The notes under the pieces: generated by a model | Database searches by the model: none | What the model was told of the DNA's origin: nothing | What the model saw: only the letters and a program-made list of their open reading frames with translations | Position numbers and translations under genes: made by a program | Part shown: positions 11,011 through 22,650 of the stretch, in pieces | How the letters are laid out: each line of letters starts with the position of its first letter | How positions within the stretch are numbered: position 1 is the stretch's first letter | Assembly (NCBI GenBank): GCA_964057225.1 | Contig: OZ059899.1 | Location: 6,510,001 to 6,574,000, forward strand | Length of the DNA stretch: 64,000 bases | Direction of reading: 5' to 3' | Source of the DNA: Auanema rhodensis | Taxonomy: Eukaryota > Nematoda > Chromadorea > Rhabditida > Rhabditidae

Positions 11011-14000
11011 CCTTTAAAATTAAATTTAAAGTATGGATTTGACTAATTAAAATTTTCTTTTTGCTTAATTGTTGATTAAGACCTTTGAACATCTCGGAGT
11101 TTGTGAAAATTCAGGATGAATGAATAGCTTTTTGAACTTGTTTTAACTAGAATTAAAGAATGCCGTTTGTGATGATTTCACTTCCGAATTTATCTCTTGT
11201 AACGGTAGGTGTATATGCTTGTCAGAGTGAATTTCGTTTTCTCTTGCTTTATTATATCGTTTATTGTGTTTCACTTTTCTCTCTTATTGAACGTTTTCAA
11301 TTCGTTTTTATTAGCCAATTATGTAACATATTCGTTTTTCCCTTCTGTAAATATCTGGTAAGTAGGTTTTGACATTGATAATTAGTGGTGACGTTAGGTT
11401 TTTATCGGCTTCGTTTCGTCTGGTGATACTTCTGTCTTGTTCAAAGAAAAGCTTTCCATATAGTGTATAAAACGCTGTTTCTGAAGTGTCAGTCTGTTTC
11501 TAACGTGAAATTGACGACTGGCACAAGTATATGTGGAGAGAGGACGTCGTCGTTCTGTCTCCTAAACCAGGCTGGTTTTTGTAGGGCAATCTTGGTTGAT
11601 CGTCTTTTCACGCTATTGAATCGATTGACCGATTCAACTTCGTAGACGGCTATTCTTAATCTTGACCACATCATTGTAGGGATTGAATCCGTTTGGTCGT
11701 GTATGTGAATAGGTTGATGTAACCGTAAGCAGTTCCAATAACTTTGTAATTTTTGTTTTTCATTTTTTTTATTATGCGTTGCATGCTACAGTGTAAAATT
11801 CTCCAGTATAAGATTTGCTTGTCAGCTTTATTTTCGTTATGTTTTTCGTTTTAAGTTATGATATAATATCTCTATGTTAATGTAGATTCCGTTCTTCATG
11901 GTCGACATTTTCTCGCAGGTTTCCTACTTTATTAGTTAAGGAACAGCCATTCTGCCTACGAGTTATTCAGTTAATTTTGCCTGAATGACTATCTCTTATC
12001 GAGAGTGTGTCAGTATCTACATTGGCATGAATCATCTGTCATAAATGGCTTGTTGTTTCCTTGCGGCGTTTTGTCACACATGAGTAATGACGAGACTCAC
12101 AGTATTCTGTTAATTACCTGCACACCCGGTGTTCTCGATATGAAAACGTATGGTCTCTAATGTCTTCGTTGCCTTGTTAGAATCTGTTTACCTTTTTATT
12201 CCTGTTCTGGCTTTCTTCAACCTCTGCAAGGCTACAGAGGTGAATGTGCATTACACGCATTACAAGATCTTTGTGATGTTGTCTTGTTGTTGCTGACATC
12301 AAAAAGGAGAAGACACTTGGCGTAAGGCAGCCGTATTGCCGTATGCTGTCACCTTGAGCTTTGTGCCATATCTGTCACTTGGGATTTCGCCATTTCTTCG
12401 CTTTTCTGCGCCCAAGGCTGCTATCTGGTTTAGCTTCTCTCCGCTTGCTGTGTATCCTCTTCTAGAACAGGCCATGTTCTATTTCTCTTTTCAGCCAGCT
12501 TGTACCTAATAGCTGTTGTCTTTATATTTTCCGATTGCCATTTTCACCAATCCCCCCTTGTCACAGCTAATAACCCAGTTCTTGCCAAGTTCGCATATGT
12601 ATCGTTTTTCACACAAAAACAAGTGATTGGCTTTCTTTTATCGAATTTCTCCTGATCTCTATCACCTATTTCATATACGTATTTACGGTATCCTCAAATG
12701 TGATAGGTGTTATCTATGTGAAATTGCGCGATGGCGCTTAGCTCCGTATACGTATCCTGTTTCTAGATTAATGTGTTGTTCCTATCCAGGTCTTTTTTGT
12801 TCTTTTTTTCACCGTCTTTCTGTGTCTAATTTAGAGATTTTCAATTTCTGAAAAAATAACAAAAATTTATATTTATGTTCTATTTTGCCCCATTCGCCTA
12901 CATTGATGTTGTACACTGAGATCAAACGCTTAATGTCTACTGTCGTGTGACAGGGGTCTCGTTTGGTTCTTAATAGAGTTTCCAACTTTAAAGCTGACTC
13001 GTTTATGTCGTCAAGGTGTCTTATTTGGATTACACTGAATAAGATTTGGATTTATCACTACACTGTTGTTCACCTTTTTAATGTTGTTGAGTGATTTCTT
13101 TTCAGAACTTAAGTTTTTACATTTTCTGAAAAGAATATTAGTGAGAAGCTTTATCAGAATAGGTCAAGTCCTGACTATTAAATCATATTCCCACTGTAGA
13201 TTGCATTCTCATGTCATGCCATAATTTCACAAGGCCACAATACCATGTTTTTTGTTGTTTTTCTCCAAGACTGTAAATTTATTACACTCCTCATTTGTCT
13301 TTTTTCTTATTTCATTCATTCACTGTGATCAAAGATCTTGAATACTTTGTATTCGTTTCACCACCTATAAAGGTGGAGGTAATTCATTCAGTTCATTTGT
13401 TTTTACTCGAAGGAACTCTACTTACAAATTACCTTAAAAACTTTCTCCATTCCGCTTTAAGAACTGCAGCATAATTCAAGCTTAAAGAATGAACTATTTG
13501 CTTATTACTTTCTCAAACTGGTTGATAAATCGTAGCATATCTATATCTCTCATTTTTTATCGCATGTTTTCTCACCAGCATAAGCTCTTCACTTGGTTTT
13601 CACTTGGCATCTATGAGATTGAAGGTGTTCGTGAAAGGGATATGAAAATTGAAGATTGTTAATCCGTCCAGTTCTTTTCTGGTTGAACGTTTTTAGCACC
13701 ATTAAGCCACTGCTTCACTCTTCATCCTTTCACATACGGTCTAGCCCCTTCTGTTTTAGTGGATATAATGTCTGAGATATTCCTTTATAGTCTGACTAGC
13801 AGAGTTTCATAAGACTATTGGCCTAAAGTTTTTTGAACCTATTTGATGATATATTGCTCCAAACAATATCTTTATACCTTTCGTTTATTTTATTGACGGA
13901 CTTAATCTACTTTTTTAATCGTGTTTCTTATTAGAACGTTTATTACATCTTCTATTTCCTGCTCCTTCTACAAGTTTTGTTATCTATTATCATTGTTATA

Positions 14001-14313
14001 AGCAATAAGCCAAACTAGTTCATAAAATGATGGCTAAACGAAGTCGTCGTTCATGATTTTATAGCGCTTAATGACATTTTTGTATTCTCAATATTTCTTG
14101 AATATTTTCCTCACTGCATATTTTCCAAAGATGAACATGTCGTGTTCATTCTAAAGAAATCTCGTAAATTTTCCACTATCCGGTTATCTAATATCGCATT
14201 CTCTTCATTGTAGGCATCTGTGATTTATTGATTAGATAGACCAGAATATCTTATAATCGAACATTTTCACAAAACTTTCAAAAAGACCATTTTCCAGGAG
14301 TTAAGTCAGAAAA
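11011..14313. other. 3.3-kb gap without a supported gene
   Basis: No reading frame here has convincing coding character, no splice-compatible exon chain was found, and no tRNA was seen. The stretch from about 11,380 to 12,800 is visibly less AT-rich than the other gaps and is T-rich on the plus strand. Its largest open frames overlap each other on opposite strands near 11,463-11,674, which argues against coding. It may hold an untranslated RNA, an old element or the promoter of the BPI-like gene; the sequence alone does not decide. Confidence 0.5.
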
Positions 14314-16459
14314 ATGTTAAGGATATTTACTCTATTCTATGTAACGGTGGCGATATCTTCCCAAAGCTTAGCCAGTGAGTAACCTAGAAATTACTACTCT
14401 AAACATCTTATTAGCAGATTCTTTCTTCGCCGAAACTGGAACCTACCCAGGATTCATTACCAGAATTAATCAGAAAGGTCTTGACCTACTTTCCTCTCAC
14501 TTAAGTGATAGAGTTCTCCGCTTTATGAATGCTGGTGATTTACCTTTTAATATTTCTACATCTTTGAGTGATGAGGTTTGTCTGAAGTTGTTATCAAAGT
14601 GAGACATTCTGACTTTAGACTCACTTTAACTTAGCCGCTGCTCGAATTCTGAGCTTTGATAGTAATTCCTTCAGCTCTCGTATGCTAAGTACTCCGGGAA
14701 AAGGATTATCTTGGACGGTAAACGATAAAAGAAAATCATTTCACAGATGTATTTCAGGGCTCAAATATCAATGCTACGGTCAATTCTCACTTTACTCTTA
14801 ATACTCCTCAAGGGGAAATCAGCGGTTTTGTTCCTTTGTCTTTTGATAGGTACCAAATATAATCGTATCGTAAACATCACATTTATAATTTTCAGAACCA
14901 ACGTAGAACTTTCTCTTTGGACTGGAGTTAACACTGATGGACACCTAAAGACAGATCTAGTCACTTGCAAGGTTGGTTCCAGGGAAAAAGCTTCAGTTTT
15001 GATCAAGTTTATGCCCTCAGGTTGCTGCTAACAACATTCAATTGCGCTTTTCTCCATCTGATTCCGCTCTCCTTTCTAATTACTTGCCACACATTATGCA
15101 GTTCATCAAGGAACACATGGAACAGGTTATAAACCAATAAATTTCTTAATGAATTGCTGTTTAGGTCATTTGCCCTACCTTCCATGCTGAGCTTGTTCCT
15201 GTTATCTCGAATAGGCTAATGAACACACCAATGAGCGCAGCTCTCTTTGAACAATACTTCTTGAATTATGGTCTGATCTCAATGTTGATTTGTGAAAGTT
15301 ACCTCATTCGCTTTCTAATTCAGGTCTTCTTGGTCCAGTTGATTTCCGTGAGAATGAAATTGTCTTAAGACATCGTGGAAACGCTTTTGGAATCCTCCGT
15401 CAAGGTGATAGACATCTGGTGGTTTTCATCTGTTCGTATTTTATTCAGGACGTACCAGATTGAATGACTTCCGTCTTCCCTTCCGTAGCGTTCCATTCAA
15501 CGTCGATGGCCCACAAAGTGGAAAAATGGTTGATTTTTATCTTTCAAACTATACTGTTAGCAGTTTGCTTTTCTGGATGGATCAATACAGGTTCTTATAT
15601 GAATCTAATAGTCAATTTTAATATAATAATTCAGAAAATTCGATTACGAGATCAGTCGAACTGCCCAGAACAATTCTGCTATAACAGGATATCTGAAAAC
15701 AAATTGTCCTTCCGATGATATTTGTGCTGGAACACTCTTTCCCGGTATTTGAATATTACAATCATACATCTTAATTATATTTAATATTTGTAGCTCTTAG
15801 CCAACGTTTCCCCGATGGAGAAGTTGTAATCAAATCTCATACTGTGTCTTATCCAAAGATGGTTATTAAAGAGAATAATGCCACAATTTACATTGATTCT
15901 AAAGTTGATGCTTTTGTTCAGGTAATATAACTTAATGAGCTATCTGAGTAATTTTCGAAATATTTTAAGCAAGGAGAGCGTAGTAGACGTTTCTTGACCG
16001 CTGGAATGAATGCTGAAATCAAGCTTGACAAAGTTTCCTTTGACAATTTCGTGCTAAATGCTGATATGCATATTGAGAAGTTCAAGATTGAGGAGGCATT
16101 AAGAATTAACTCTTCAACAATTTTATGTTATATGTTTTAGGTTGCCTCTCTGGTTGATGGTATTGATGAAAACTCTTTGGAATTCCTGGTTAATGCCCTT
16201 ACTGAATTGATCCTTAACGAAGATATGGCAAAGAAGCTAAGAGGAGGTTTGTTAAACAGCAGCTGTAGGTTGTAACCTTGTCCTTTTAGGAATTCATTTA
16301 CCAATCATCTTTGACTTCGAACAAACCACCTCCGAAGTTGCTTTCGAGAATGATAGAATACGAATTTCCGCTGATTATTGTTATGGAGATAAGTGTAAAT
16401 CATCCTTGGCGGAAAGCAAGGATGCTAACATTGATTACTATGACGTAGTTCAAGGTTAG
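14314..16459 (+). CDS. secreted BPI/LBP/CETP-family lipid-binding protein
   Basis: Proteins of this family are two-barrel, boomerang-shaped extracellular binders of lipids or lipopolysaccharide. The first exon encodes a signal peptide (MLRIFTLFYVTVAISSQSLA) and splices in phase to an exon with PGFITRINQKGLDLLSSHL, the family's N-terminal signature. A later exon has FLVNALTELILNEDM followed by a Gly-Ile-His-Leu-Pro-Ile segment. This matches the C-terminal pattern of a conserved helix and then a (G)xxLP strand. About ten exons are joined by short introns. The ATG at 14314 lies after a TTTCCAG acceptor-like site. The protein ends with DVVQG and a TAG at 16457. Nematodes have several uncharacterised paralogs of this family. 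Ligand and tissue cannot be read from sequence, and calling it antimicrobial would be inference only. Confidence 0.88.
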
Positions 16460-16754
16460 GATGCTAGAAATTCTTAAACTCCGTATAATGTATTCGGCCT
16501 TAAATAATCGTTTTAATTTGTATATCAATCTATAGACTCTTGATCACGTAGATTACAGTATCATATATCGGTCAAATTTATTTTTTTTACTCAATTCACG
16601 CAGATCTTCAGCGGGTAGCGCATATCGTTTCACGACGATTTCACTTTCTGTACACAAGTGTTGTCTTTATACATAATCCTGTCTTTCTTTTTTTTTGTTT
16701 TTTTTTTTACTTGACTGACTATTATTATATCATTTTTATTGTAAATACTTTGTC

Positions 16755-16760
16755 AATAAA
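16755..16760 (+). terminator. AATAAA polyadenylation signal
   Basis: AATAAA (followed directly by another TAAA) lies 295 nt beyond the stop of the BPI-like gene and is the best candidate for its poly(A) signal. Confidence 0.55.
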
Positions 16761-16936
16761 TAAAGTTGGTTTAAACTTTATTAAATATTATTAATGATTA
16801 ATATAAATATTAACAATATAATTATATACATAATTCTCATTTCAATCATATTCATCTTTGTTTAATGAGGAAGGAATAACGGATTGAAGCAAAAGAAACG
16901 TTTAAGATTTCTGATTCTTTTTAATTCTCTTCATAT

Positions 16937-19881
16937 TTAATATGTCGGAGAGAAATTATTATTTGTGTAGAAGGGATATCTATAATATGGAAAATGGCAA
17001 TTAACGGGGAGTGGAGAAAGTAATGGCGATGTAGGATTATATGTATCCATGAACTTAATTTCGTCGAAATTATTATAATTATTTGCTTTCAAATAAGCAT
17101 TAAAACCGTAATCGTCTATGGATTCGAAGGAATTTATAGCTCTTGGTACGTACATCGGTTGGAAGTATAAAGAGCGTAAGTCATATGGTGAATACGACAA
17201 CTTCGGCCATTCCTGCATTTGATGTGGATAGTAGTTTTCCCATAAAGACATTGTTTCCTTTTGTATTTCCTCCATTCTGAGTTGTTCAAATACTTTTCTT
17301 GGAATAGTGATTGACCTTTCATCACCATCCTCCATCAGATCATACGTTTTTGGACGTCCAGGTACTCTTGATTTGTACAATTCTGCTTTTGGTTCGAATC
17401 CTTTGGCAACATGTTCTCCATATGTTTTAGCATTTGATTCACTCTGCCATACCTAAAAACAAACAGAAGATTTAATCGATTCAAAAGATGTAGGGGGGGG
17501 GAATAGAGAATTTCAGTTTATCCTTTCTTGTGTCACTGATGGCTAAATCAGCTGTCGTTGAATTTTCTTTTCATGGGTCAAATCACGATATCTCTTTTTC
17601 TTTTTATAGAAAATTGTAAATCGAGCTTCATAACATCATCGTTTTAGTTTTGAAGTATAACCATGGACCGATAACAATCTGTAAGCAGACGTTGGATGAG
17701 AGAAATGTGGCTGCGATACACAGCAGCACTATAACATGCCCAGATCAAAGTGCAAACTAGTCTTTGGAAAACCCATACGAGATACGATGCAAGAATGTTA
17801 TACTCGCAGGCGCGTGTTTCTCTCGTTGTCTTCAGTCAGGATAATTCTGATTTGCAAAGCTGACAATGAAGAAAGAAAGTAATGATTCTAAGTGAATTAG
17901 AACCAGCGGTAACCTAGGACCGCAACTCCTGGTGTTTAACCAATTCTGAGTCAGATTTTATAAAGAAAATTAAAGTGTTTTAAGAAATATAAGTGTATTC
18001 AGAGGATTAGAATGTTGTGATTGATTAAATATATGCTTCCTTGTGTTTCGCCTAACAGGGTTGTACGTCATCATAAATGATGCAAAAAGGGTCATAAAAA
18101 CTGCCAGTGATTCATATCTAATTGAAAAAAGACTAGAAAAATCCTTTTTTTCGAACTTGATCGGAAGTTTCAAAAACTTTGCTGCAACTTTTGGAAGTTT
18201 CATCATATATAACCCAAATAATGTTTAAGAATCGAACATCTTTTTGTCGGTGAATCTCAACTAAGAAAAAGGGAAAATGTTCAGATTCAGAAAAGGCTCA
18301 CGTATAGACTACAAATCAATAAAAACGAATATATGAATGGAATTGGTTTGAATAGAAAGATTTACAAACCTTCTTTGAAAAACTAATCTCTCTCTTTGAT
18401 CTTGGAATAGCAAGACGGGGATCTCTGAAGTTTTGGTAATCAAACAAAGAAGAATACGGATTGATTGGATTAAGATTTTGACCATATGTAATAGTAACAT
18501 TATCACGATCTAAATAAGAAATAGTATATCTTGTAAATTTAATCTTTTCATTATACCGTAGTATATTTTTCCAGAAAATGGAAAGCGATAAGCGATTCCT
18601 TTGGAGATAGGAAGAGGTACATCAATATCACCTTCCACTCCATCATTTCCTCCTACGTCATGTTCAACCTGAAACAAACTTATTTTATCTGCTTTTTTCC
18701 TGAAAAATGTCGTACGCCGAATCCAAATGTTCCTTGGTAAGGATTACACATTGGAGGTTTACAGCTGATGGGGGAATACGTTTTGGCCAGTTTACCAAGA
18801 GGTAATGTTGGTTGAATATCTAAAAAAATATTTAAAACGTTCTATATATCATTAAGTATATTAGATAATATTAAAAAATATATATAATGTTTCTATAAAT
18901 ATATATATTTAATCTTACTTCTATTATAATGAAGTGATGGATCACTCATTAATTTAACAAAATCATTTTTATCCAAATCAAGCATATTGACAGGTTGTGC
19001 CATATAACCAAACTTTGTAGTTGTGTCATGAATTCTGAAATACAAAATAAATAATCTGTATTTATTCGAAAAATAAAATAAAAAATAATCTGCGTTCGGG
19101 GGGAATCGAACCCCCGTCGAATGCTTGGAAGGCATCCATGCTGACCATTACACCACGAACGCTACATATCGGAAAGTTCAAATTAGTTTTATATCAAGAT
19201 AATCTCTAGTTGAAGAATGAACGCTCAAAGATTTAATTTTTGTCTGCTAAGTGGTTGCAAAGAGACGTCAAATAATAATAGTTATTTTTGAATATTAATT
19301 CGAAATGAAAGTAACCTGTTGAAAAATCTTCCGTAAATATCTAATATACCCCATGATGGGACAGCTATGTTTAAATCTCCTCCGATATGCTGAAATGATA
19401 ATTCAGTATTGAATTGATGATGAAAATCCTTACTCGAGATATAGATGGATCGAGGTCAACACCTCCACTATATTGATTATGGAATGGGAAAACTGGCCAG
19501 TAGTTACCAGGATGAGATCGACCCGGCAATGGTTCTTGTGGGCCTAGAGGGGATTGATATGATTCAAATGGTTTACAAATATGTCGTTTTACCTGGAATG
19601 GAGTATGGAGTTGCCTTAAGAATAGGTCGTTTCCGTGGAGGCTCAGCATCAGTATCAGCTGCTTGCTTCATACGTTTATAGAGAAAATCATAATAACTCT
19701 TGTTATTGTCGTCGTTGGGATCTTCATCATCATTATTTGTCTCTTCCTCATCTGATTCCTTAATAAATCCCTCTATTTCATCTGCTGATCGTTTGTTTCG
19801 ACTGAGAGCAGCATCAACGTTTGCAAAATGTGAATGTGCCACATTCAGAAGAACAGCAAGCAGCAGCAACGAATGTTTCAT
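16937..19881 (-). CDS. secreted nematode protein of unknown function, paralog A
   Basis: I do not recognise a named family. Proposed exons: 19881-19593, 19543-19434, about 19390-19316, 19035-18920, 18820-18712, 18669-18559, 18510-18370 and 17453-16937. The protein starts with a signal peptide (MKHSLLLLAVLLNVAHSHFA). Next come a basic stretch (RNKRSADE), a very acidic region and a second basic patch (PPRKRP). The conserved core follows: PLPGRSHPGNYWPVFPFHNQ, then DPSISR, HIGGDLNIAVPSWGILDIYG, GYMAQPVNMLDLDKNDF, CKPPMCNPYQG and NVTITYGQNLNPINPY. The C-terminal exon (17453-16937) adds about 170 residues rich in Tyr/Asn/Pro. The same blocks in the same order occur in paralog B. The RNKR and PRSKR sites suggest furin-like processing in a secretory pathway; a cuticle or matrix role is a guess. 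An intron holds the tRNA-Gly gene in the same orientation. It is convergent with the BPI-like gene. Confidence 0.85.
19091..19162 (-). tRNA. tRNA-Gly (anticodon TCC)
   Basis: Read on the minus strand, the 72 nt fold into a full cloverleaf. The 7-bp acceptor stem is GCGTTCG/CGAACGC with discriminator A. The A box is TGGTGTAATGG, the anticodon loop CTTCCAA gives TCC, and the T-arm has a G-rich stem with the TTCGATT loop. It closely resembles eukaryotic tRNA-Gly(TCC). It lies inside an intron of paralog A in the same orientation, so Pol III and Pol II transcription overlap. Confidence 0.97.
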
Positions 19882-20135
19882 AGACTGTATGAAAAATATT
19901 CAATTGAAAACATAGAATATTCAAAAGCTTTATGGCAGAATGAAAAGAAACTTAAGCAAAAACTAGAAGAGGATAAATATAAGCATATGACTGTTGTTGA
20001 AATCCATAATGAAATTAAAAAGTGGAAGTTCATCGATGAAAGCCTACGAAAGCCAGATTTCATTATGTTGAACCGGATAAGATAACAACGGATGAATTAA
20101 TTTCACTTTCGAAAACGGGGTCAGGTTTGATAAGG
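19873..20135 (+). pseudogene. frame-disrupted coding fragment
   Basis: The plus strand reads as a charged, helix-rich protein from the ATG at 19873 (YEKYSIENIEYSKALWQNEK, then KKLKQKLEEDKYKHM and FIDESLRKPDF). The frame then runs to a stop at 20083-20085. Just before that stop, near 20058-20062, a second frame opens and continues smoothly (HYVEPDKITTDELISLSKTG, then SGLIR) to a good GTAAGT donor at 20136. The two halves join if one base is missing in a T run, so this is either a pseudogene or an assembly indel in a real gene. The 5' end overlaps the first exon of paralog A on the opposite strand, which is unusual. I found no continuation exon downstream and do not recognise the family. Confidence 0.45.
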
Positions 20136-21423
20136 GTAAGTCTGTTAAAGGCTTCTGAAACGATTCATCCTTTTTTTTTATAAATGTTGAGTACAAAGAG
20201 AAATTTCCTTGAATGTCCAATCCATTATGATATTTTCAATATCTTCTATGTATATAATACAGATGTATGTATATACATACATGCGAGACTAAGTACTGGG
20301 TTCAAATTAATATCGAACTTTCTTCTTTAATTGATGCACAATAGATTTCGATTTTTTATCCGGATGTATGATGGCATGTAAGAATACAACAACAAAACAA
20401 ATTTTTCTAATCCAATGAATAGACCTAATTGGAATTTCTAATTTTTTTGTATTGTTACTTGAATGCTTTGATGCCTTCAGATCTACAAGTAAATAATCTG
20501 TCAGGATGTATGGAAAAAATTAAAATATTCCTTTATATAATCATCAATATATACTAATATGGTCAATAAAACCATTTGAGAGCTTAAAAATTAAAAATTA
20601 AAAATTAAAAATGGAGCATTTTTTAATTCGTTTTATTACGAACAATAGTACATGTTTTATTTTAATACATTTATGTTAATTTAAAACTTATTTTTAAATT
20701 AAAAATTTCTTAAATTAAAAACAAGTTTCAACTTTCGTTCAAGCTTCATCTTCAATGGTAGTGCTCATAGATTACATGGGAAAAATTGTAACCATACGAA
20801 GCATACGATGGTTCTCCAATTCTGATTAGAACCACTGACTTCAGAGGCTAAAGCGTAAACAAACAAATCTTAGTTTTTTTCTTTTTGTTATCTCAGAAGC
20901 TAAAGACTAACTGTTAACTTTTCAAGCTCTCAACTTCTCAATATATAAAAGTTAAAAAGTTTAAAAAAAAGTTATAACTTTTTATTTAATTTTTGTTTAA
21001 AGTTAATATATATTCATGCTGTTCATATTTAGTTATTTTATTTAATATATGAAATCTACAAAAATCTAATTAATTCTATCATTAATTTGTTTGAAAAACG
21101 TTACATTAGCTTTGTTATATTTTACTAATTTTGAGTTACAAACTGTGAAGAAATATAAATAAAAGTCTATTATATTCAGTTTTTCATATTTCTTTACTTC
21201 ATTTTTGTTTATATATGTTGTTTTTATATGCAAAAATTTTGGAGAGATGTGTTCATGAAAATAATGTGCTGAAGTTCATTATAACCGAAGCTTAGTCTTC
21301 CACATCGCATACCAATATTTTAAAAATTTGTATATCTTTCATCCATTTTTGTTACAAATTATTATTCAGACTGATTTTACTGCAAAGAGTTTAGTTTTGC
21401 AACACATTTACCTCCCCCTCCTT

Positions 21424-21500
<77 letters not shown>

Positions 21501-21841
21501 TATTTATGCATTTCTCGCGCTCATTCTCTTGCTTGGATCTCTTGATGAGTAAAATGTAATTCGCAAAATTCATGATTACCAAAAGGTTACTTGCAAACAT
21601 TAAACATTTCCTTATTATACAAAAAAATGCCTTTATATTTGCATTTTTCCTGAACAATTTATTCCTCTAGAGTTTTTTTATTTATTTTTGAAATAACTTA
21701 ATCTTTGTATTAGAAGACAAAATTTATCTAATTTGCATATCTTCTTTTTTATTTCTTTTTCTTTTTCAATTTCTTTTTTTTATTTTTGTTGTTTCCACAC
21801 AATTTTCTTTATTTTTTCACTTTTTAATTGAAAATTAAATC
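20136..21841. other. AT-rich intergenic DNA with microsatellite
   Basis: No gene seen. Contains four tandem copies of an AAAAATT-like unit near 20586-20612 and the CT microsatellite at 21421-21498. Confidence 0.55.
21421..21498. repeat. (CT)n microsatellite
   Basis: Almost pure CT repeat with a few CTTT interruptions. The Ser/Leu open frame across it is an artefact of the repeat. Confidence 0.95.
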
Positions 21842-22060
21842 GCAACGTTACACATGGAATAGAGCATCATGGTCTTTACAACGAAAGGGCACAATGTGTG
21901 TCCGCCTAGCCTATTAAAAGGTGGCGCCCCTTCGCTGTGAACTCGCAGGTTCGAGTTCTTCTAAAGCGTGCCCAATGACGATATAACCATGCACCACTCT
22001 GAAGAGCTGTGTGGATAAAAAATGGAACACCAAAATACCGAGGCTTTCTTTTGCCTTTGC
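21842..22060 (+). mobile_element. tRNA-like island, possible SINE
   Basis: A GC-richer island in AT-rich DNA. An A-box-like TAGCCTATTAAAAGG begins at 21907. A B-box match, GGTTCGAGTTC, begins at 21948, 41 nt later, close to tRNA spacing. A stretch between them (CTTCGCTGTGAACTCGCAG) resembles an anticodon/variable region, but I cannot fold a clean cloverleaf. A non-tRNA body of about 90 nt follows, ending in an A-rich run (GGATAAAAAATGG). This layout is that of a tRNA-derived SINE or a decayed tRNA gene. No second copy was noticed in the window. Confidence 0.35.
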
Positions 22061-22466
22061 GAACTTATCTCATTAATATTGAAATTTTCCTTTTTTGCAT
22101 TGTTTAATCAAAAACAGAAAAGCTAGCCGAATTGCAATCAGTAATATTTGGTGTTATTACAATGCTAAGTAACATCTATCATGATATATTCATTACAAGA
22201 TTTTATTGAGTATTTGTTGTATTGTTGTTGTTGTTGTCTTTTCGATTTTTTATAAAATATATTTCAAGCGTAGTTTGATGTGTACCTAACAAACCTTCTT
22301 ATTTTTGATAAAAAAGAACGTCATTGAAATTTCATTTTAGATAACATCGTTTAACGATTTTTTTTCTTATCTATTAATTATTAATCTTATATATATATAC
22401 ATTTATATAATTATTAGAATTGTGATATAATGACGTTAGCGCTGCATATCATCTTCTCGTTTTTAC

Positions 22467-22650
22467 TCATCCATGGCCTTCTCTTAGTGCTTCATGGTTT
22501 CCTTCTACTGATCCTCCATGTATTATCCCTCCTGTTTCTCCGTGCATTCCTCCTTCTGATCCTTCATGGTTTCCTGATTCTCCATGGTTTTCCCCTTCTT
22601 CTCCATGTTGATGACCTTCTCCTTCCTCATGTTGAACATGCATGCACACT
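22467..22650 (-). CDS. His/Glu/Gly-rich exon, possible last exon of paralog B
   Basis: A minus-strand open stretch follows a T-rich TTTTTAG acceptor at 22651 and ends at a TGA (22467-22469). It encodes a low-complexity tail: HEEGEGHQHGEEGENHGES, then GMHGETGGIIHGG and EALREGHG. The composition continues that of the upstream exon at about 25,203-25,056 (EEEIEGGEGNEHP). A phase-2 donor there (TTGTGGGT near 25,056) would join the two in frame, at the cost of a 2.4-kb intron. Alternatively this is a separate small gene or non-coding repeat. The His-rich pattern could bind metal; that is speculation. Confidence 0.4.

Noticed and set aside
11463-11674. Overlapping 60-61 aa frames on opposite strands
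   Set aside because: Mutually antisense, no start or splice support, and no recognisable protein.
17906-17937. Hairpin (ACCAG..CGGT/ACCG..CTGGT) considered as a snoRNA
   Set aside because: No convincing C/D or H/ACA boxes around it.
18043-18228. 61-aa plus-strand frame in an intron of paralog A
   Set aside because: Reverse strand is equally open and there is no splice or conservation evidence.
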